From assembly GCF_024628865.1 (NCBI RefSeq), contig NZ_CP102384.1, positions 4,041,001 to 4,105,000 of the forward strand: DNA of 64,000 nt. The letters run 5' to 3'. A model generated the notes under the pieces. The model had not been told where the DNA came from. It saw only the letters and a program-made list of their open reading frames with translations, and did no database searches. Made by a program: the position numbers and the translations under genes. Positions 48,293 to 58,490 of the stretch are shown piece by piece (position 1 is the stretch's first letter; every line of letters begins with the position of its first letter). Source of the DNA: Sphingopyxis sp. DBS4. GTDB taxonomy: Bacteria > Pseudomonadota > Alphaproteobacteria > Sphingomonadales > Sphingomonadaceae.

Positions 48293-50695
48293 TCAGTATT
48301 TGAAGCTGACGCTAACGCCGTAGGTCGCGGGCTTGCCGGCATAGCGCTGGATGGTATCAAACGCGGCCACCACATTATTCCAGTAATATTCGTTGCCTAC
48401 GTTCTTGCCCCATACAGACACTCGCCAGCTGTCGTCAGCCGCTGCCACCCCAGCCCGGAGGTCGATAAGAACATAATCATCGATGCCGAACACGGTCGTT
48501 ACGGGCGAAGTAACTCCCGCAGGATTGGTTTCGCCACCGATCGTCGCGACCGTTTTCGATCGGAAATTCAGACTCGTGCCCAGGAAGGCGTTCAGAGAGT
48601 CGGAAACCGGGAATTCATAATCGATGTTACTTCCGAACTGATACTTCGGCGTGTAGGGCACATTCGCGCCGGCGAAATCAGCCGTAATGCCGCCCGAGTT
48701 GATGCCGGTGAATTCCTTGATGGTCGCGTCGAGATAGGTGAAGGTGTTGTTGATCACGAGGCCCTGTGTCGGCCGGATGCTCATCTCGATCTCGAAACCC
48801 TTGACGTCCGATTTCGGGATATTCTGAAGCACGTCCAGAATGCCGAAATTCGGATCGATGAACTTCGAGCGAAGCTGTTTGTTGGTGTAGTCGTAGTAGA
48901 ATACGGCACCATTCAGTTGAAGGGTCCGATCAAGCAACGTTGCTTTGAACCCTGCCTCGTATGACTGCACCGACTCCTGGACGACTGGAAGATACTGGCT
49001 GAACAGCGATGCCGAGAGCGTCGGATAGCTGCCAGCCTTATAGCCTTTCGCGACGTTCGCGTAGAGAAGGACGTCGTCAACCGGCTTATAATCCAGACCG
49101 ACGCGCCAAGAGAAATTATCCTCCTTTAACGTGTCAGTGAAGCGACCCGACGCACCGGGTGCGACTCCGTTATACGTATTCGGCGTATTGTTGATCTGGT
49201 AGCATTGACCGGCATATGGCCCGAGCGCTCCTCCGAACAGGACGTCGTAAAACAGCGGACCGGTGTTGATGGGGCTGCCGCTGTCGTCGAAACCGCACTC
49301 GCTGGCGTCGATCCGCGACTTGGTGTAGCGGCCGCCCAGCTTCACTGTCAGCTGGCCGATATCATATTCGATATTGGCGAAGCCTGCGTAGTTTTCCATC
49401 TTTTGATCGTTCGAGTAGGAGAGCGAAAAGAAGGGGTAGCCAAAGGTGCCGTAAAGGCCCCGGACCGAAACGTCAGGAAACGATAAATCAATCAGTTCGT
49501 TGACTGTGCTGCGTTCGTAGTTGCCGCCTACCACCCAACGGAAATTCGAACCGCTGTTGTTTGAAAGTCTGACTTCTTGGCTGAAGCTCTTGATACGACC
49601 TTCGTTGTTCACAAGGTCGAGCGTTGAAAGCGGCAAGCCGTCGCCTTCATCGCCTTGGCGCTGCTTATAGTCGACGTAAGACGTCAGCGATGTCAGTGTG
49701 ATGTCGTCCGTTGCGTCAAATTCGGCACGAAAAGCGACTTGTCCCAGCCTGTTGCTGCGCCGCGGAACTCCGGGCGTCCAGTCCGCTGCTTGCGGCCGCT
49801 CCGGCGAAAATTGCGACGCTGCCAGTTGGGGTGTCAGGAACGCCGGCGCTTGCGGGAACAGGGCGATATACTGGGGCGCTTGCGTATCGCTGTTGTCCTT
49901 CCAGCCATTGATGTTCAATTTGAATCGCAGCCGCTCGGTCGGTTCGAAGTCAACCAAGAGGCGGCCCATGTAGTTTTCCACCTTGCCGTTACGGTCGCCC
50001 GGGCGCGAGTTGCTGATCTGCCAGCCGTCGGCGCGTTCGAGCCGGCCGGCGAGACGCGCACGCAGAGTCGGAGAAATCGGCCCGCTGATAAAGGCATCCG
50101 CAACGACCTCATTGAAACGACCATAAGAGATACTGCCGCCTGCACTCAGTTCGTCGGTCGGTTTGGCCGCAATGTAATTGATCGCGCCGCCGGTCGCGTT
50201 CTGACCGAACAGAGTGCCTTGCGGACCCTTCAGAATTTCGACACGTTCCAGGTCGAATGCCGCGTGCGACGAGAGAATCGGAAATGCCAGCGGGGCTTCG
50301 TCAACATAAGTGCTGACCGTTGGATAGGCACCGAGCGACGTTTCGTAGAAGCCGACGCCGCGCAGCGTGTAAACCGGGGTGCCGTTGGCGCTGTTGGTAA
50401 AGGAGAGGCTCGGCGTCGCATTGGCAAGATCCGCGAGCGAGTTGATCTGCCGATTCTGCAGGTCATTTCCTGAAACCACCGCGACGGTGATACCGACATC
50501 GTTCAAACGCTGCTCGCGCTTATTGGCAGTGACGACAATGTCGTTTGAGTCGGCCGCCTGGGATGCATCTTCGGCCTCGACCGGCTGCTGGGCGGAAGCA
50601 TCCGCCGACGGCGTGACGGCTTGGGCGTGCGCTTGCCCGGCAAAAGCGATGGCGGCGATGCTCGCACCCAAAAGTGCGCGATGGATATGGTGCAT
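48293..50695 (-). CDS. TonB-dependent receptor of the catabolic cluster
   Basis: An 800-residue outer-membrane receptor. The signal peptide MHHIHRALLGASIAAIAFAG is followed by a TonB-box-like DIVVTANKREQRLNDVGI, a plug (LKGPQGTLFGQNATGGAINY) and a long barrel ending GVSVSFKY. This is the CirA/FyuA-like type that is abundant in sphingomonads and often sits in clusters for terpenoid, steroid or aromatic degradation. It probably imports the pathway substrate. The operator candidate at 50952 lies 257 bases before its start. Confidence 0.93.
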   Translation of the reverse strand: MHHIHRALLGASIAAIAFAGQAHAQAVTPSADASAQQPVEAEDASQAADSNDIVVTANKREQRLNDVGITVAVVSGNDLQNRQINSLADLANATPSLSFTNSANGTPVYTLRGVGFYETSLGAYPTVSTYVDEAPLAFPILSSHAAFDLERVEILKGPQGTLFGQNATGGAINYIAAKPTDELSAGGSISYGRFNEVVADAFISGPISPTLRARLAGRLERADGWQISNSRPGDRNGKVENYMGRLLVDFEPTERLRFKLNINGWKDNSDTQAPQYIALFPQAPAFLTPQLAASQFSPERPQAADWTPGVPRRSNRLGQVAFRAEFDATDDITLTSLTSYVDYKQRQGDEGDGLPLSTLDLVNNEGRIKSFSQEVRLSNNSGSNFRWVVGGNYERSTVNELIDLSFPDVSVRGLYGTFGYPFFSLSYSNDQKMENYAGFANIEYDIGQLTVKLGGRYTKSRIDASECGFDDSGSPINTGPLFYDVLFGGALGPYAGQCYQINNTPNTYNGVAPGASGRFTDTLKEDNFSWRVGLDYKPVDDVLLYANVAKGYKAGSYPTLSASLFSQYLPVVQESVQSYEAGFKATLLDRTLQLNGAVFYYDYTNKQLRSKFIDPNFGILDVLQNIPKSDVKGFEIEMSIRPTQGLVINNTFTYLDATIKEFTGINSGGITADFAGANVPYTPKYQFGSNIDYEFPVSDSLNAFLGTSLNFRSKTVATIGGETNPAGVTSPVTTVFGIDDYVLIDLRAGVAAADDSWRVSVWGKNVGNEYYWNNVVAAFDTIQRYAGKPATYGVSVSFKY

Positions 50696-50951
50696 TTCAA
50701 GCTCTCCCTCAATATTCTTTTTGTAAAACTGGTCCCGCGAACCTTACGGGCAGGTGGTTCTCCCGCGGGCGGTTTGACCCAGACGCCCGGGCCCAACGGA
50801 ATTTGTCAGCGATGGTGGGACAAGTGACGCCAGACCCGCGCCGGCGCATTGCCAAGCAGTCGATGGGCCTGTGCATTGATAAGGCAGCCGAGCGCTCATT
50901 CTTCCTCTCCCACTTCAATCTACGCTGAAGATGATTCGCCATATATAGTAC

Positions 50952-50972
50952 GCTAGCTAGGCGCAAGCAAGT
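50952..50972. promoter_or_regulatory. 21-bp catabolic-cluster operator, copy 2
   Basis: On the minus strand it reads ACTTGCTTGC, G, CCTAGCTAGC. It lies two bases beyond the SDR stop and upstream of the receptor gene, so it probably controls a receptor promoter. Confidence 0.65.
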
Positions 50973-50974
50973 TT

Positions 50975-51748
50975 CTAGACGGCAGAGATGCCGCCGTCGA
51001 TCTTGAATTCCGATGCGGTGACGAACCGGCTCTCATCGGACGCGAGATAAAGGACAGCGTAGGCAACATCGTCGGGATCGCCGAGGCGGCCCAAGGGCAC
51101 CTGCTTGGCCAGTCGTGCGAGCGCCTCGGCTTCGTCACGATCGCCGCGCAGGTCATCGAGCATGGGCGTTCGAATGAATGTCGGGTGGACCGAGTTGCAA
51201 CGGATGTCCCACCCTTTTTTGGCCGCAAGCAGCGCGACCGATTTCGTAAGCAGCCAGACGGCCGCCTTCGAGGCATTATAAGCGGCAAGGTTGGGAGAGG
51301 CCATCAATCCGGCGATCGAGGACAGGTTGATGATCGACGCAGGCTGGCTTTCGCGAAGGAGCGGCAGCGCCAGTTTGCAGCCCAGAAAAACGCTGTCGGT
51401 ATTGACCTGCATGACATGATGCCATTGGTCGAGATCGAGGTCCTCGATGGATCCGGTTCGCACCATCCCGGCATTGTTGACGAGCACGGACAGGCCATCC
51501 ATGAGGCGGCCCGCTCGGTCGATCGCCGCTTCCCAATCGGCGGCGATGGTTGCGTCGTGCCGGAAGCCCCAAGCCACTTCGCTGCCATGTTCGAGATTGA
51601 TCGAGTCGGCGACCTCCTGCGCACCCGCTTCGTTGATATCCGTCAGCAAAACCCGGGCGCCATGCCGCGCAAGCATTTGGGCGGTAGCGGCGCCCAAGCC
51701 CTGTGCTGCCCCGGTGACAAGCGCCTTTTTGCCGCGGACGCGCTCCAT
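50975..51748 (-). CDS. Short-chain dehydrogenase/reductase
   Basis: A 257-residue SDR. The chosen ATG follows GAGGGAGAG by four bases; the longer frame to 51826 would run through the operator. TGAAQGLGAATAQML binds the cofactor, and NNAGM, INLSSIAG and YNASK carry the catalytic set. VHPTFIRTPMLDDLRGDRDE matches cyclic-alcohol and hydroxysteroid dehydrogenases. Being divergent from the monooxygenase gene behind a shared operator, it is a good candidate for making the ketone that the monooxygenase uses. Confidence 0.93.
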   Translation of the reverse strand: MERVRGKKALVTGAAQGLGAATAQMLARHGARVLLTDINEAGAQEVADSINLEHGSEVAWGFRHDATIAADWEAAIDRAGRLMDGLSVLVNNAGMVRTGSIEDLDLDQWHHVMQVNTDSVFLGCKLALPLLRESQPASIINLSSIAGLMASPNLAAYNASKAAVWLLTKSVALLAAKKGWDIRCNSVHPTFIRTPMLDDLRGDRDEAEALARLAKQVPLGRLGDPDDVAYAVLYLASDESRFVTASEFKIDGGISAV

Positions 51749-51794
51749 AAACTCTCCCTCCCGATTCCAATGCTTGTCATGACGACAATGCGAT

Positions 51795-51815
51795 ACTAGT
51801 GTGTGACAAGCAAGT
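51795..51815. promoter_or_regulatory. 21-bp catabolic-cluster operator, copy 3 (weak right half)
   Basis: On the minus strand it reads ACTTGCTTGT, C, ACACACTAGT. It lies between the divergent SDR (start 51748) and the monooxygenase (start 51826), directly beside the latter's ribosome site. Confidence 0.6.
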
Positions 51816-51825
51816 GGAGAGAGCA

Positions 51826-53328
51826 ATGCAAAATCAGACGGCCCAAGGCCCGGCGGCGAATGCGTCGCGGACCCAGAAATTCCCCTATCGGCCCCGTACT
51901 GCGATCATCGGAGCCGGTGCAGCGGGGATGATGCAGGCGATCAAGCTGCGCGAAGCTGGTCTTGACGACATCGTGATCTACGAAAAAGCGAACGAGGTCG
52001 GCGGCACCTGGCGTGAAAACCGGTATCCCGGCATCGCCTGCGACGTGCCGGCGCACCACTATAATTACTCGTTCGAGCATAATCCCGGCTGGAGCCACCG
52101 GCTCGCGCTGGGGCCGGAAATCCAGTCTTACATGGTCAAGATCGCCGACAAATATGATCTTCGCCGCGACATTGTGTTCGGCGCCAAAGTGACGAAGGCC
52201 GAGTTCGACGGTCAGCGTTGGCATCTCGAAACGTCGAACGGTCAGCGCGATACGGTCGACTTTCTGATCGCGGCAACGGGGCCACTGCATGTTCCTGCCT
52301 TCCCCGATATCGCAGGCATTGACGACTTCAAGGGTATCAAATTCCACACAGCGGAATGGCTTGACGGCATCGATCTGTCGGACAAGCGCGTCGGCGTGAT
52401 TGGCAGCGGCTCGACCGGAACGCAGGTCATTTCCGCGCTTGCGAACCAGGGCGTCAACCTGAAAGCCTTCATCCGCACGCCGCAATGGGTCTTCCCGCTG
52501 CCGAACCGCCGCTTCGGCAAGATCGAACGCGCTGTCGTTCGTGCCTTTCCCTTCATCGGGCGGATGGCGGGCAACTTCTATGGCTGGTTTTTCGAACGCG
52601 TCTTCGCCGAGGCGGTCATCAAGGAGGGTTGGCAGCGCAAATTTCTGTCCGCCATGTGCAAATGGCATCTGGGCCGGGTAAAAGACCCTGTTCTTCGGTC
52701 GAAACTGACCCCGACCGACGAGCCGCTGTGCAAGCGGATGGTGATGTCCACCTTATTTTATCCCGCCGTCGCGCGCCCCAATGTCGAAATCGTGCGCGAC
52801 GGTATCGTGGGTGCAAACGAAAAGGGCCTGCTCGACGCGTCGGGACGGTTGCACGAGCTCGATGTCATCATCTTCGCAACCGGTTTCAACGCGCGCGCTT
52901 ATCATCGGCCGATCGAGGTTACCAACGCCCAAGGCGGGTCATTGACCGAAGCCTGGAAGGTGGAAACGGGCGCCCATCTGTCGGTTCACGTCCCCGGTTT
53001 TCCAAACTTCATGCTGATCGGTGGGCCCCATTCTCCGCGCGGGAATTTCAGCGCGATCGCTTATTCGGAAGCGATCGTCGACCATATCGTGAAGGTCATC
53101 CGCTATTGTGCGGACAACGGCTTTCATTCGATCGAGGCGCGTCCCGAGGCGATGGCCCAGTTCCGCGAACGCGTGCTTTCGGCCGTGCCGAAGACGATCT
53201 GGAGCACGGGCTGCAAGAATTGGTATCTGGACGAAAAGGGACTGCCTGAAAACTGGACCGGAACACCCGACGAGTATCGCGACGTCCTTCGCGATCCCAA
53301 TTACGACGAATTCAACCTCGCCGCTTGA
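51826..53328 (+). CDS. Baeyer-Villiger-type flavin monooxygenase
   Basis: A 500-residue enzyme. GGAGAGAG precedes the ATG. Two dinucleotide folds are visible: IIGAGAAGMM (about residue 28) for FAD and VIGSGSTGTQ (about residue 192) for NADPH. Between them FKGIKFHTAEW (168-178) matches the BVMO fingerprint F-x-G-x-x-x-H-x-x-x-W. NEVGGTWRENRYPG is also typical. These enzymes insert oxygen next to a ketone to give an ester or lactone. It lies divergent from an SDR and convergent with the TetR gene. Substrate unknown; a cyclic terpenoid or alicyclic ketone is likely. Confidence 0.93.
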   Translation: MQNQTAQGPAANASRTQKFPYRPRTAIIGAGAAGMMQAIKLREAGLDDIVIYEKANEVGGTWRENRYPGIACDVPAHHYNYSFEHNPGWSHRLALGPEIQSYMVKIADKYDLRRDIVFGAKVTKAEFDGQRWHLETSNGQRDTVDFLIAATGPLHVPAFPDIAGIDDFKGIKFHTAEWLDGIDLSDKRVGVIGSGSTGTQVISALANQGVNLKAFIRTPQWVFPLPNRRFGKIERAVVRAFPFIGRMAGNFYGWFFERVFAEAVIKEGWQRKFLSAMCKWHLGRVKDPVLRSKLTPTDEPLCKRMVMSTLFYPAVARPNVEIVRDGIVGANEKGLLDASGRLHELDVIIFATGFNARAYHRPIEVTNAQGGSLTEAWKVETGAHLSVHVPGFPNFMLIGGPHSPRGNFSAIAYSEAIVDHIVKVIRYCADNGFHSIEARPEAMAQFRERVLSAVPKTIWSTGCKNWYLDEKGLPENWTGTPDEYRDVLRDPNYDEFNLAA

Positions 53329-53338
53329 TCGCAGGCGA

Positions 53339-54049
53339 TCAGGCGGATCGTCGAACTGCTATGTCCGGTTCGCCGATAACCTGGATCATGGCATCGCGAA
53401 AATCATGCAAGGCGCTCTCGAACTCGATCGAATCCGGGTTCGCGAGCCATTGATAGACCAGGCCGAAAAAGAAGGATGTGTATTGGAGGGCGACACGGCT
53501 TGGATCGACGGTCTGCTTGATGGTCTGCTCGGCGATGCCCTGACTGATATAGCGAGCGATCGCCCGGCGATAGGCGGCATGCTGTTCGGCGAGGCGTTCG
53601 CGCATCACGGTGCTGCTTCCCACGGTCTCATAGTATAGAATGAACATGGCGCGGATATAATCCGAGTTGTCGTTCATAAAATCGATGATGCTGTCGTTTG
53701 CCGCGTCGAAGGCCTCAAGCCCTGTCTTGCTGCCGACAAGGGCACTGCTTTCCTTCTTCCAGCGCTCGTTGAAAACGTCGATCAGCTCGGCGAACAGCTC
53801 GTCCTTCGAACCGAAGCGATTGCTCGCCAAACCGCGGCTGTAGCCGGCGAGTTCACCAACCTCGCGAAGCGTCGTGTTATGGGTCCCGCGTTCCAGGACC
53901 AGCGCCATCGCCGCCTCGAGCATACGCCCGTCGGAGATGGCCGTGCGCTCCGCCTGAGTAAGCCGCGGCGCCTTGTTGCTTGCTCTGCTGGCTGGCTTCA
54001 GCCTTCGCATTTGTACCAATTTTCTGTCCTTTGCTGGAAGATTTGCCAT
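53339..54049 (-). CDS. TetR-family regulator of the catabolic cluster
   Basis: A 236-residue TetR regulator. The HTH is TTLREVGELAGYSRGLASNR with FGSKDELFAEL after it, preceded by a basic arm (MRRLKPASRASNKAPRLTQ). The C-terminal ligand domain (YIRAMFILYYETVGS, QYTSFFFGLVYQWLANPDS) is helical. A palindrome starting 12 bases upstream of its ATG suggests autorepression. Related palindromes occur before other genes of the cluster, so it probably represses them until a substrate or CoA ester binds. Confidence 0.93.
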   Translation of the reverse strand: MANLPAKDRKLVQMRRLKPASRASNKAPRLTQAERTAISDGRMLEAAMALVLERGTHNTTLREVGELAGYSRGLASNRFGSKDELFAELIDVFNERWKKESSALVGSKTGLEAFDAANDSIIDFMNDNSDYIRAMFILYYETVGSSTVMRERLAEQHAAYRRAIARYISQGIAEQTIKQTVDPSRVALQYTSFFFGLVYQWLANPDSIEFESALHDFRDAMIQVIGEPDIAVRRSA

Positions 54050-54060
54050 ATTCCTAGTCT

Positions 54061-54081
54061 ACTCGCTTGTTTCGAGCAAGC
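54061..54081. promoter_or_regulatory. 21-bp operator, copy 4 (tetR promoter)
   Basis: A degenerate copy (about 15 of 20 consensus positions) beginning 12 bases before the TetR ATG, as expected for autoregulation. Confidence 0.58.
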
Positions 54082-54366
54082 TATGTGATGCCCGTAAACT
54101 GGGCGAGCCTTCTGCGGCGCTCCGGGAGTTCAGACGATCGGCGCGGCTTCGGCAGGCGAGCAAGGATGCTCATTCAGCGCAATCGAGACTGCCGGCTGAC
54201 GATCCTTGTCCGATCGATCTTTGACCCGTCAGATTTGCTCGAACGGATTTCCAGTCTACGCAATCGTCCCGGCAAAATATACGGCATGGACAAGCGGTAG
54301 AGTTGGCCGCCACGGGCCGAGGCGCCAACACGCCAAAGGGCGCAAGCGTGAGAGAAATGCTCACTT

Positions 54367-54387
54367 GCTTGCTTGCGCCTAGCAAGC
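54367..54387. promoter_or_regulatory. 21-bp operator, copy 5
   Basis: Almost the same sequence as copy 2 (CTTGCTTGCGCCTAGC shared), 51 bases before the start of the kinase-like gene at 54439. Confidence 0.66.
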
Positions 54388-54438
54388 TAAATGCCAAGAC
54401 ATCGACCGGGAGCGTCGTGGTTGAGAGGATCTCCGCAA

Positions 54439-55521
54439 GTGGCCGAAATCGCCGATATAGCCGAAACCACAGGGGCCATGCCCGTTCGCGAGGGCCATCA
54501 ATTTGATGAAGTCAGCCTCTCGCGCTGGATGAGCGCGAACGTGGAAGGCTATGAGGGTCCGATCAGCGTGCGGCAATTTCGCGGCGGGCAGTCGAACCCG
54601 ACCTATCTGGTCGCCACCCCCTCACGGTCTTATGTCCTTCGGCGGCAGCCATCGGGGGTGCTTCTGAAGGGGGCCCACGCCGTCGACCGCGAAGCTATGG
54701 TGCAGTCCGCGCTCTGCGGAACACGTGTGCCCGTGGCCCGGATCTACGGCACCTGCGTCGATACCGATATCATCGGTACGATGTTCTACCTGATGGAACT
54801 GGTCGAAGGGCGGATATTCTGGGACGCCACCTTTCCCGACGTCGAAACCGGTGAACGGCCCGAATATTTCCGGGCTATGAATGCGGCGATCGCGAATCTC
54901 CACACGCTGGACCCCGCGCGCATCGGGCTCGGCGGGTTCGGCCGCCCGACGGGCTATGTCGAACGCCAGATCAAGCGGCTTTCCGAGCAGTATCTGGCCG
55001 ATACGGCGGCGGGGCGTGACCCGAACATGGACCGTTTGATTGCGTGGCTCGAAACTGCCAGGCCGCAAAATCAGGAGCGGGTGGCAATCGTCCATGGCGA
55101 CTTCCGCTGCGACAATCTCATTTTCCACCCAACCGAGCCGCGGATCGTCGCCGTGCTCGATTGGGAACTGGCAACGCTCGGGCATCCGCTCGCCGATTTC
55201 GCCTATCACGCGATGATGTTCCGCATGCCGAGTCACATCGTTGCCGGACTGGCGGGGGCCGATCTCGCGATGCTGAATGTGCCAAGTGAGAAGGAGTATC
55301 TCGCGATGTACGCGGCGACCGCCGGGATTGCGGATACCTCCGATTATGACTTCTTTCTGGCCTTTTCCTTCTTCCGGCTGGCCGCAATTATCCATGGCAT
55401 CAAAGGCCGTTTAGCGAGGGGAACGGCGGCGTCGGCGGAAGCGGCCGACCGCGTAAGCGCCTTTCCCGAGTTGGCCGAACTCGCTTGGGAACAGGCGCGC
55501 GGCGCCGGTGCACCCGCATGA
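54439..55521 (+). CDS. APH-like kinase, ACAD10/11 N-terminal type
   Basis: A 360-residue phosphotransferase. The GTG was chosen because AGAGGA lies about ten bases upstream; a start at 54391 would be close to the operator. The motif IVHGDFRCDNLIFHP with VLDWELATLGHPLADFAYH matches the aminoglycoside-phosphotransferase-like kinase domain fused to mammalian ACAD10/11 and the separate LvaA kinase of Pseudomonas putida. Those kinases phosphorylate the 4-hydroxyl of hydroxyacyl-CoAs. The next gene encodes the matching dehydrogenase, 12 bases away, so the pair is a split form of ACAD11. Confidence 0.88.
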   Translation: MAEIADIAETTGAMPVREGHQFDEVSLSRWMSANVEGYEGPISVRQFRGGQSNPTYLVATPSRSYVLRRQPSGVLLKGAHAVDREAMVQSALCGTRVPVARIYGTCVDTDIIGTMFYLMELVEGRIFWDATFPDVETGERPEYFRAMNAAIANLHTLDPARIGLGGFGRPTGYVERQIKRLSEQYLADTAAGRDPNMDRLIAWLETARPQNQERVAIVHGDFRCDNLIFHPTEPRIVAVLDWELATLGHPLADFAYHAMMFRMPSHIVAGLAGADLAMLNVPSEKEYLAMYAATAGIADTSDYDFFLAFSFFRLAAIIHGIKGRLARGTAASAEAADRVSAFPELAELAWEQARGAGAPA

Positions 55522-55533
55522 AGAGGATATAGC

Positions 55534-56880
<1,347 letters not shown>

Positions 56881-56937
56881 CCACCCGACGAGGTTGGACT
56901 GTGAATCCTGAAATGACAAATGTGATGGGAGCGATTT

Positions 56938-58089
56938 ATGCAGATGTTTGACTTCGATCTCGGTGAATCGGCCGACATGATCCGTGAAACCACCCGACGC
57001 TACGCCGCCGACAAAATCGCGCCCCTCGCAAAACGGATCGACGCAGACGACTGGTTTCCGCGCGACGAACTCTGGGCGAGCATGGGCGAACTCGGGCTGC
57101 ACGGCATCACCGTCGCCGAAGAATATGGCGGGCTGGGTCTTGGTTATCTTGAACATGTGATCGCTTGCGAAGAAATCTCGCGGGCATCGGGCGCAATCGG
57201 ACTGAGCTATGGCGCGCACACCAATCTTTGTATCAACCAGATCGCTCGCTGGGGGTCGCCCGAACAGAAGACGAAATATTTGCCGCAGCTCATTTCCGGC
57301 GAACATCTTGGTAGCCTGGCGATGTCGGAGGCCGGGGCCGGTTCCGACGTCGTCTCGATGAAACTGAAAGCAGAGGCGGTGCAAGGCGGATTCGTCCTGA
57401 ACGGCACGAAATTCTGGATAACCAACGCGACCTATGCTGATACGCTCGTCGTTTACGCCAAGACCGGCGAGGGCAGCGGCGGTATCACGGCTTTTATCAT
57501 CGAGAAGAATATGCCGGGATTTTCGATCGGCCAAAAGATCGACAAGATGGGCATGCGTGGTTCGCCGACCGCGGAACTGGTCTTTGACAATTGCGAAGTG
57601 CCGGAAGAAAATGTTCTCGGGCCAGTGAACGGCGGTGTCGGCGTGCTGATGAGCGGGCTTGACTACGAACGCGCGGTTCTGGCCGGTATCCCCTTGGGTA
57701 TCATGCAAGCCTGTCTCGACGTTGTTTTGCCTTATGTCCGGGAGCGCAAGCAGTTCGGCAAGGCGATCGGCGAGTTCCAGCTGATGCAGGCGAAAATTGC
57801 CGACATGTACGTCGCGCTCAATTCGTCGCGAGCCTATGTCTATGCGGTGGCGAAAAGCTGCGATGCGGGCCGCACGACCCGATTTGACGCCGCTTCCGCG
57901 TTGTTGCTGGCCGCCGACAATACGGTGCGTGTGGCGGGTGAAGCCGTCCAGGCGCTTGGCGGTGCAGGCTACACGAAGGACTGGCCGGTCGAGCGTTTCT
58001 ATCGTGACGCAAAGCTCCTCGGCATCGGCGGAGGCACAAACGAAATCCGGCGCATGTTGATCGGCCGGGAACTCATCGGCGAAGCCTGA
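56938..58089 (+). CDS. Isovaleryl-CoA-dehydrogenase-like acyl-CoA dehydrogenase
   Basis: A 383-residue ACAD. It matches isovaleryl-CoA dehydrogenases in SYGAHTNLCINQIARWG, LAMSEAGAGSDVVSMKLKA, GTKFWITNA and SGLDYERAVLAGIPLG, where the Glu is at the IVD catalytic-base position. RVAGEAVQALGGAGYTKDWP supports the family. It would introduce a double bond into a 3-methyl-branched acyl-CoA, the step before carboxylation by the MCC/geranyl-CoA-type enzyme encoded further on. Leucine breakdown is the housekeeping alternative, but the gene's setting favours a branched catabolic intermediate. Confidence 0.92.
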   Translation: MQMFDFDLGESADMIRETTRRYAADKIAPLAKRIDADDWFPRDELWASMGELGLHGITVAEEYGGLGLGYLEHVIACEEISRASGAIGLSYGAHTNLCINQIARWGSPEQKTKYLPQLISGEHLGSLAMSEAGAGSDVVSMKLKAEAVQGGFVLNGTKFWITNATYADTLVVYAKTGEGSGGITAFIIEKNMPGFSIGQKIDKMGMRGSPTAELVFDNCEVPEENVLGPVNGGVGVLMSGLDYERAVLAGIPLGIMQACLDVVLPYVRERKQFGKAIGEFQLMQAKIADMYVALNSSRAYVYAVAKSCDAGRTTRFDAASALLLAADNTVRVAGEAVQALGGAGYTKDWPVERFYRDAKLLGIGGGTNEIRRMLIGRELIGEA

Positions 58090-58103
58090 CGCGTCTCACG
58101 CTA

Positions 58104-58126
58104 GCAGCGCAGCGTCGCTGCATTTT
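58104..58126 (+). terminator. Possible intrinsic terminator after the dehydrogenase gene
   Basis: A 6-bp GC-rich stem (58104-58109 with 58116-58121, 6-base loop) is followed by ATTTT, 14 bases after the stop. Confidence 0.42.
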
Positions 58127-58276
58127 AGCCCGGGACCGGCTGGCAAGTGTCCGCCTTTGCGACCCCGTCACATCCTGCAGTTCGTCGCGCCGGACGCTTC
58201 GCGTTTTCTCGTTTCCACCCCTCGTCTTCGTCGAGAAACGGAGCACCGTCGTCGAGCAGCTCTGGTGTTGCTCAAG

Positions 58277-58297
58277 ACTAGCTTGCGGCAAGCAAGT
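58277..58297. promoter_or_regulatory. 21-bp catabolic-cluster operator, copy 6 (best)
   Basis: Reads ACTAGCTTGC, G, GCAAGCAAGT, a palindrome with one mismatched pair. Flanking bases extend the symmetry to 29 bases (58273-58301; CAAG on the left and CTTG on the right). It lies about 190 bases before the ligase start. Confidence 0.75.
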
Positions 58298-58490
58298 CTT
58301 GACCAGAGGATACGCGCCAGCTATTGCCGAGGGGATAAGAGTCGCGCTCTCAAAGAGCAGAAGCGAGTAAGAAGAGGATGCCGATGTTTGGCGCATGTCA
58401 TAAACTGCCACGACCGACATTTGGACGGAACGATGCGGCGATCGTTGGGACGAAGTCGCGTCGCCTCAACGCAAACGTAAGGTTCGGGCT

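Larger units (their letters stand above)
54050..54438. other. Divergent control region, 389 bases, with two operators
   Basis: No gene is apparent between tetR and the kinase-like gene. It contains operator-like sites at 54061-54081 (ACTCGCTTGT, T, TCGAGCAAGC) and 54367-54387 (GCTTGCTTGC, G, CCTAGCAAGC), plus extra GCTT/CTTGC repeats next to the latter. Confidence 0.65.
58090..58490. other. Intergenic region, 401 bases, with terminator and operator
   Basis: No convincing gene is seen. A small hairpin (GCAGCG 58104-58109 with CGCTGC 58116-58121, then ATTTT) may end the upstream transcript, and the best operator of the cluster is at 58277-58297. Confidence 0.55.
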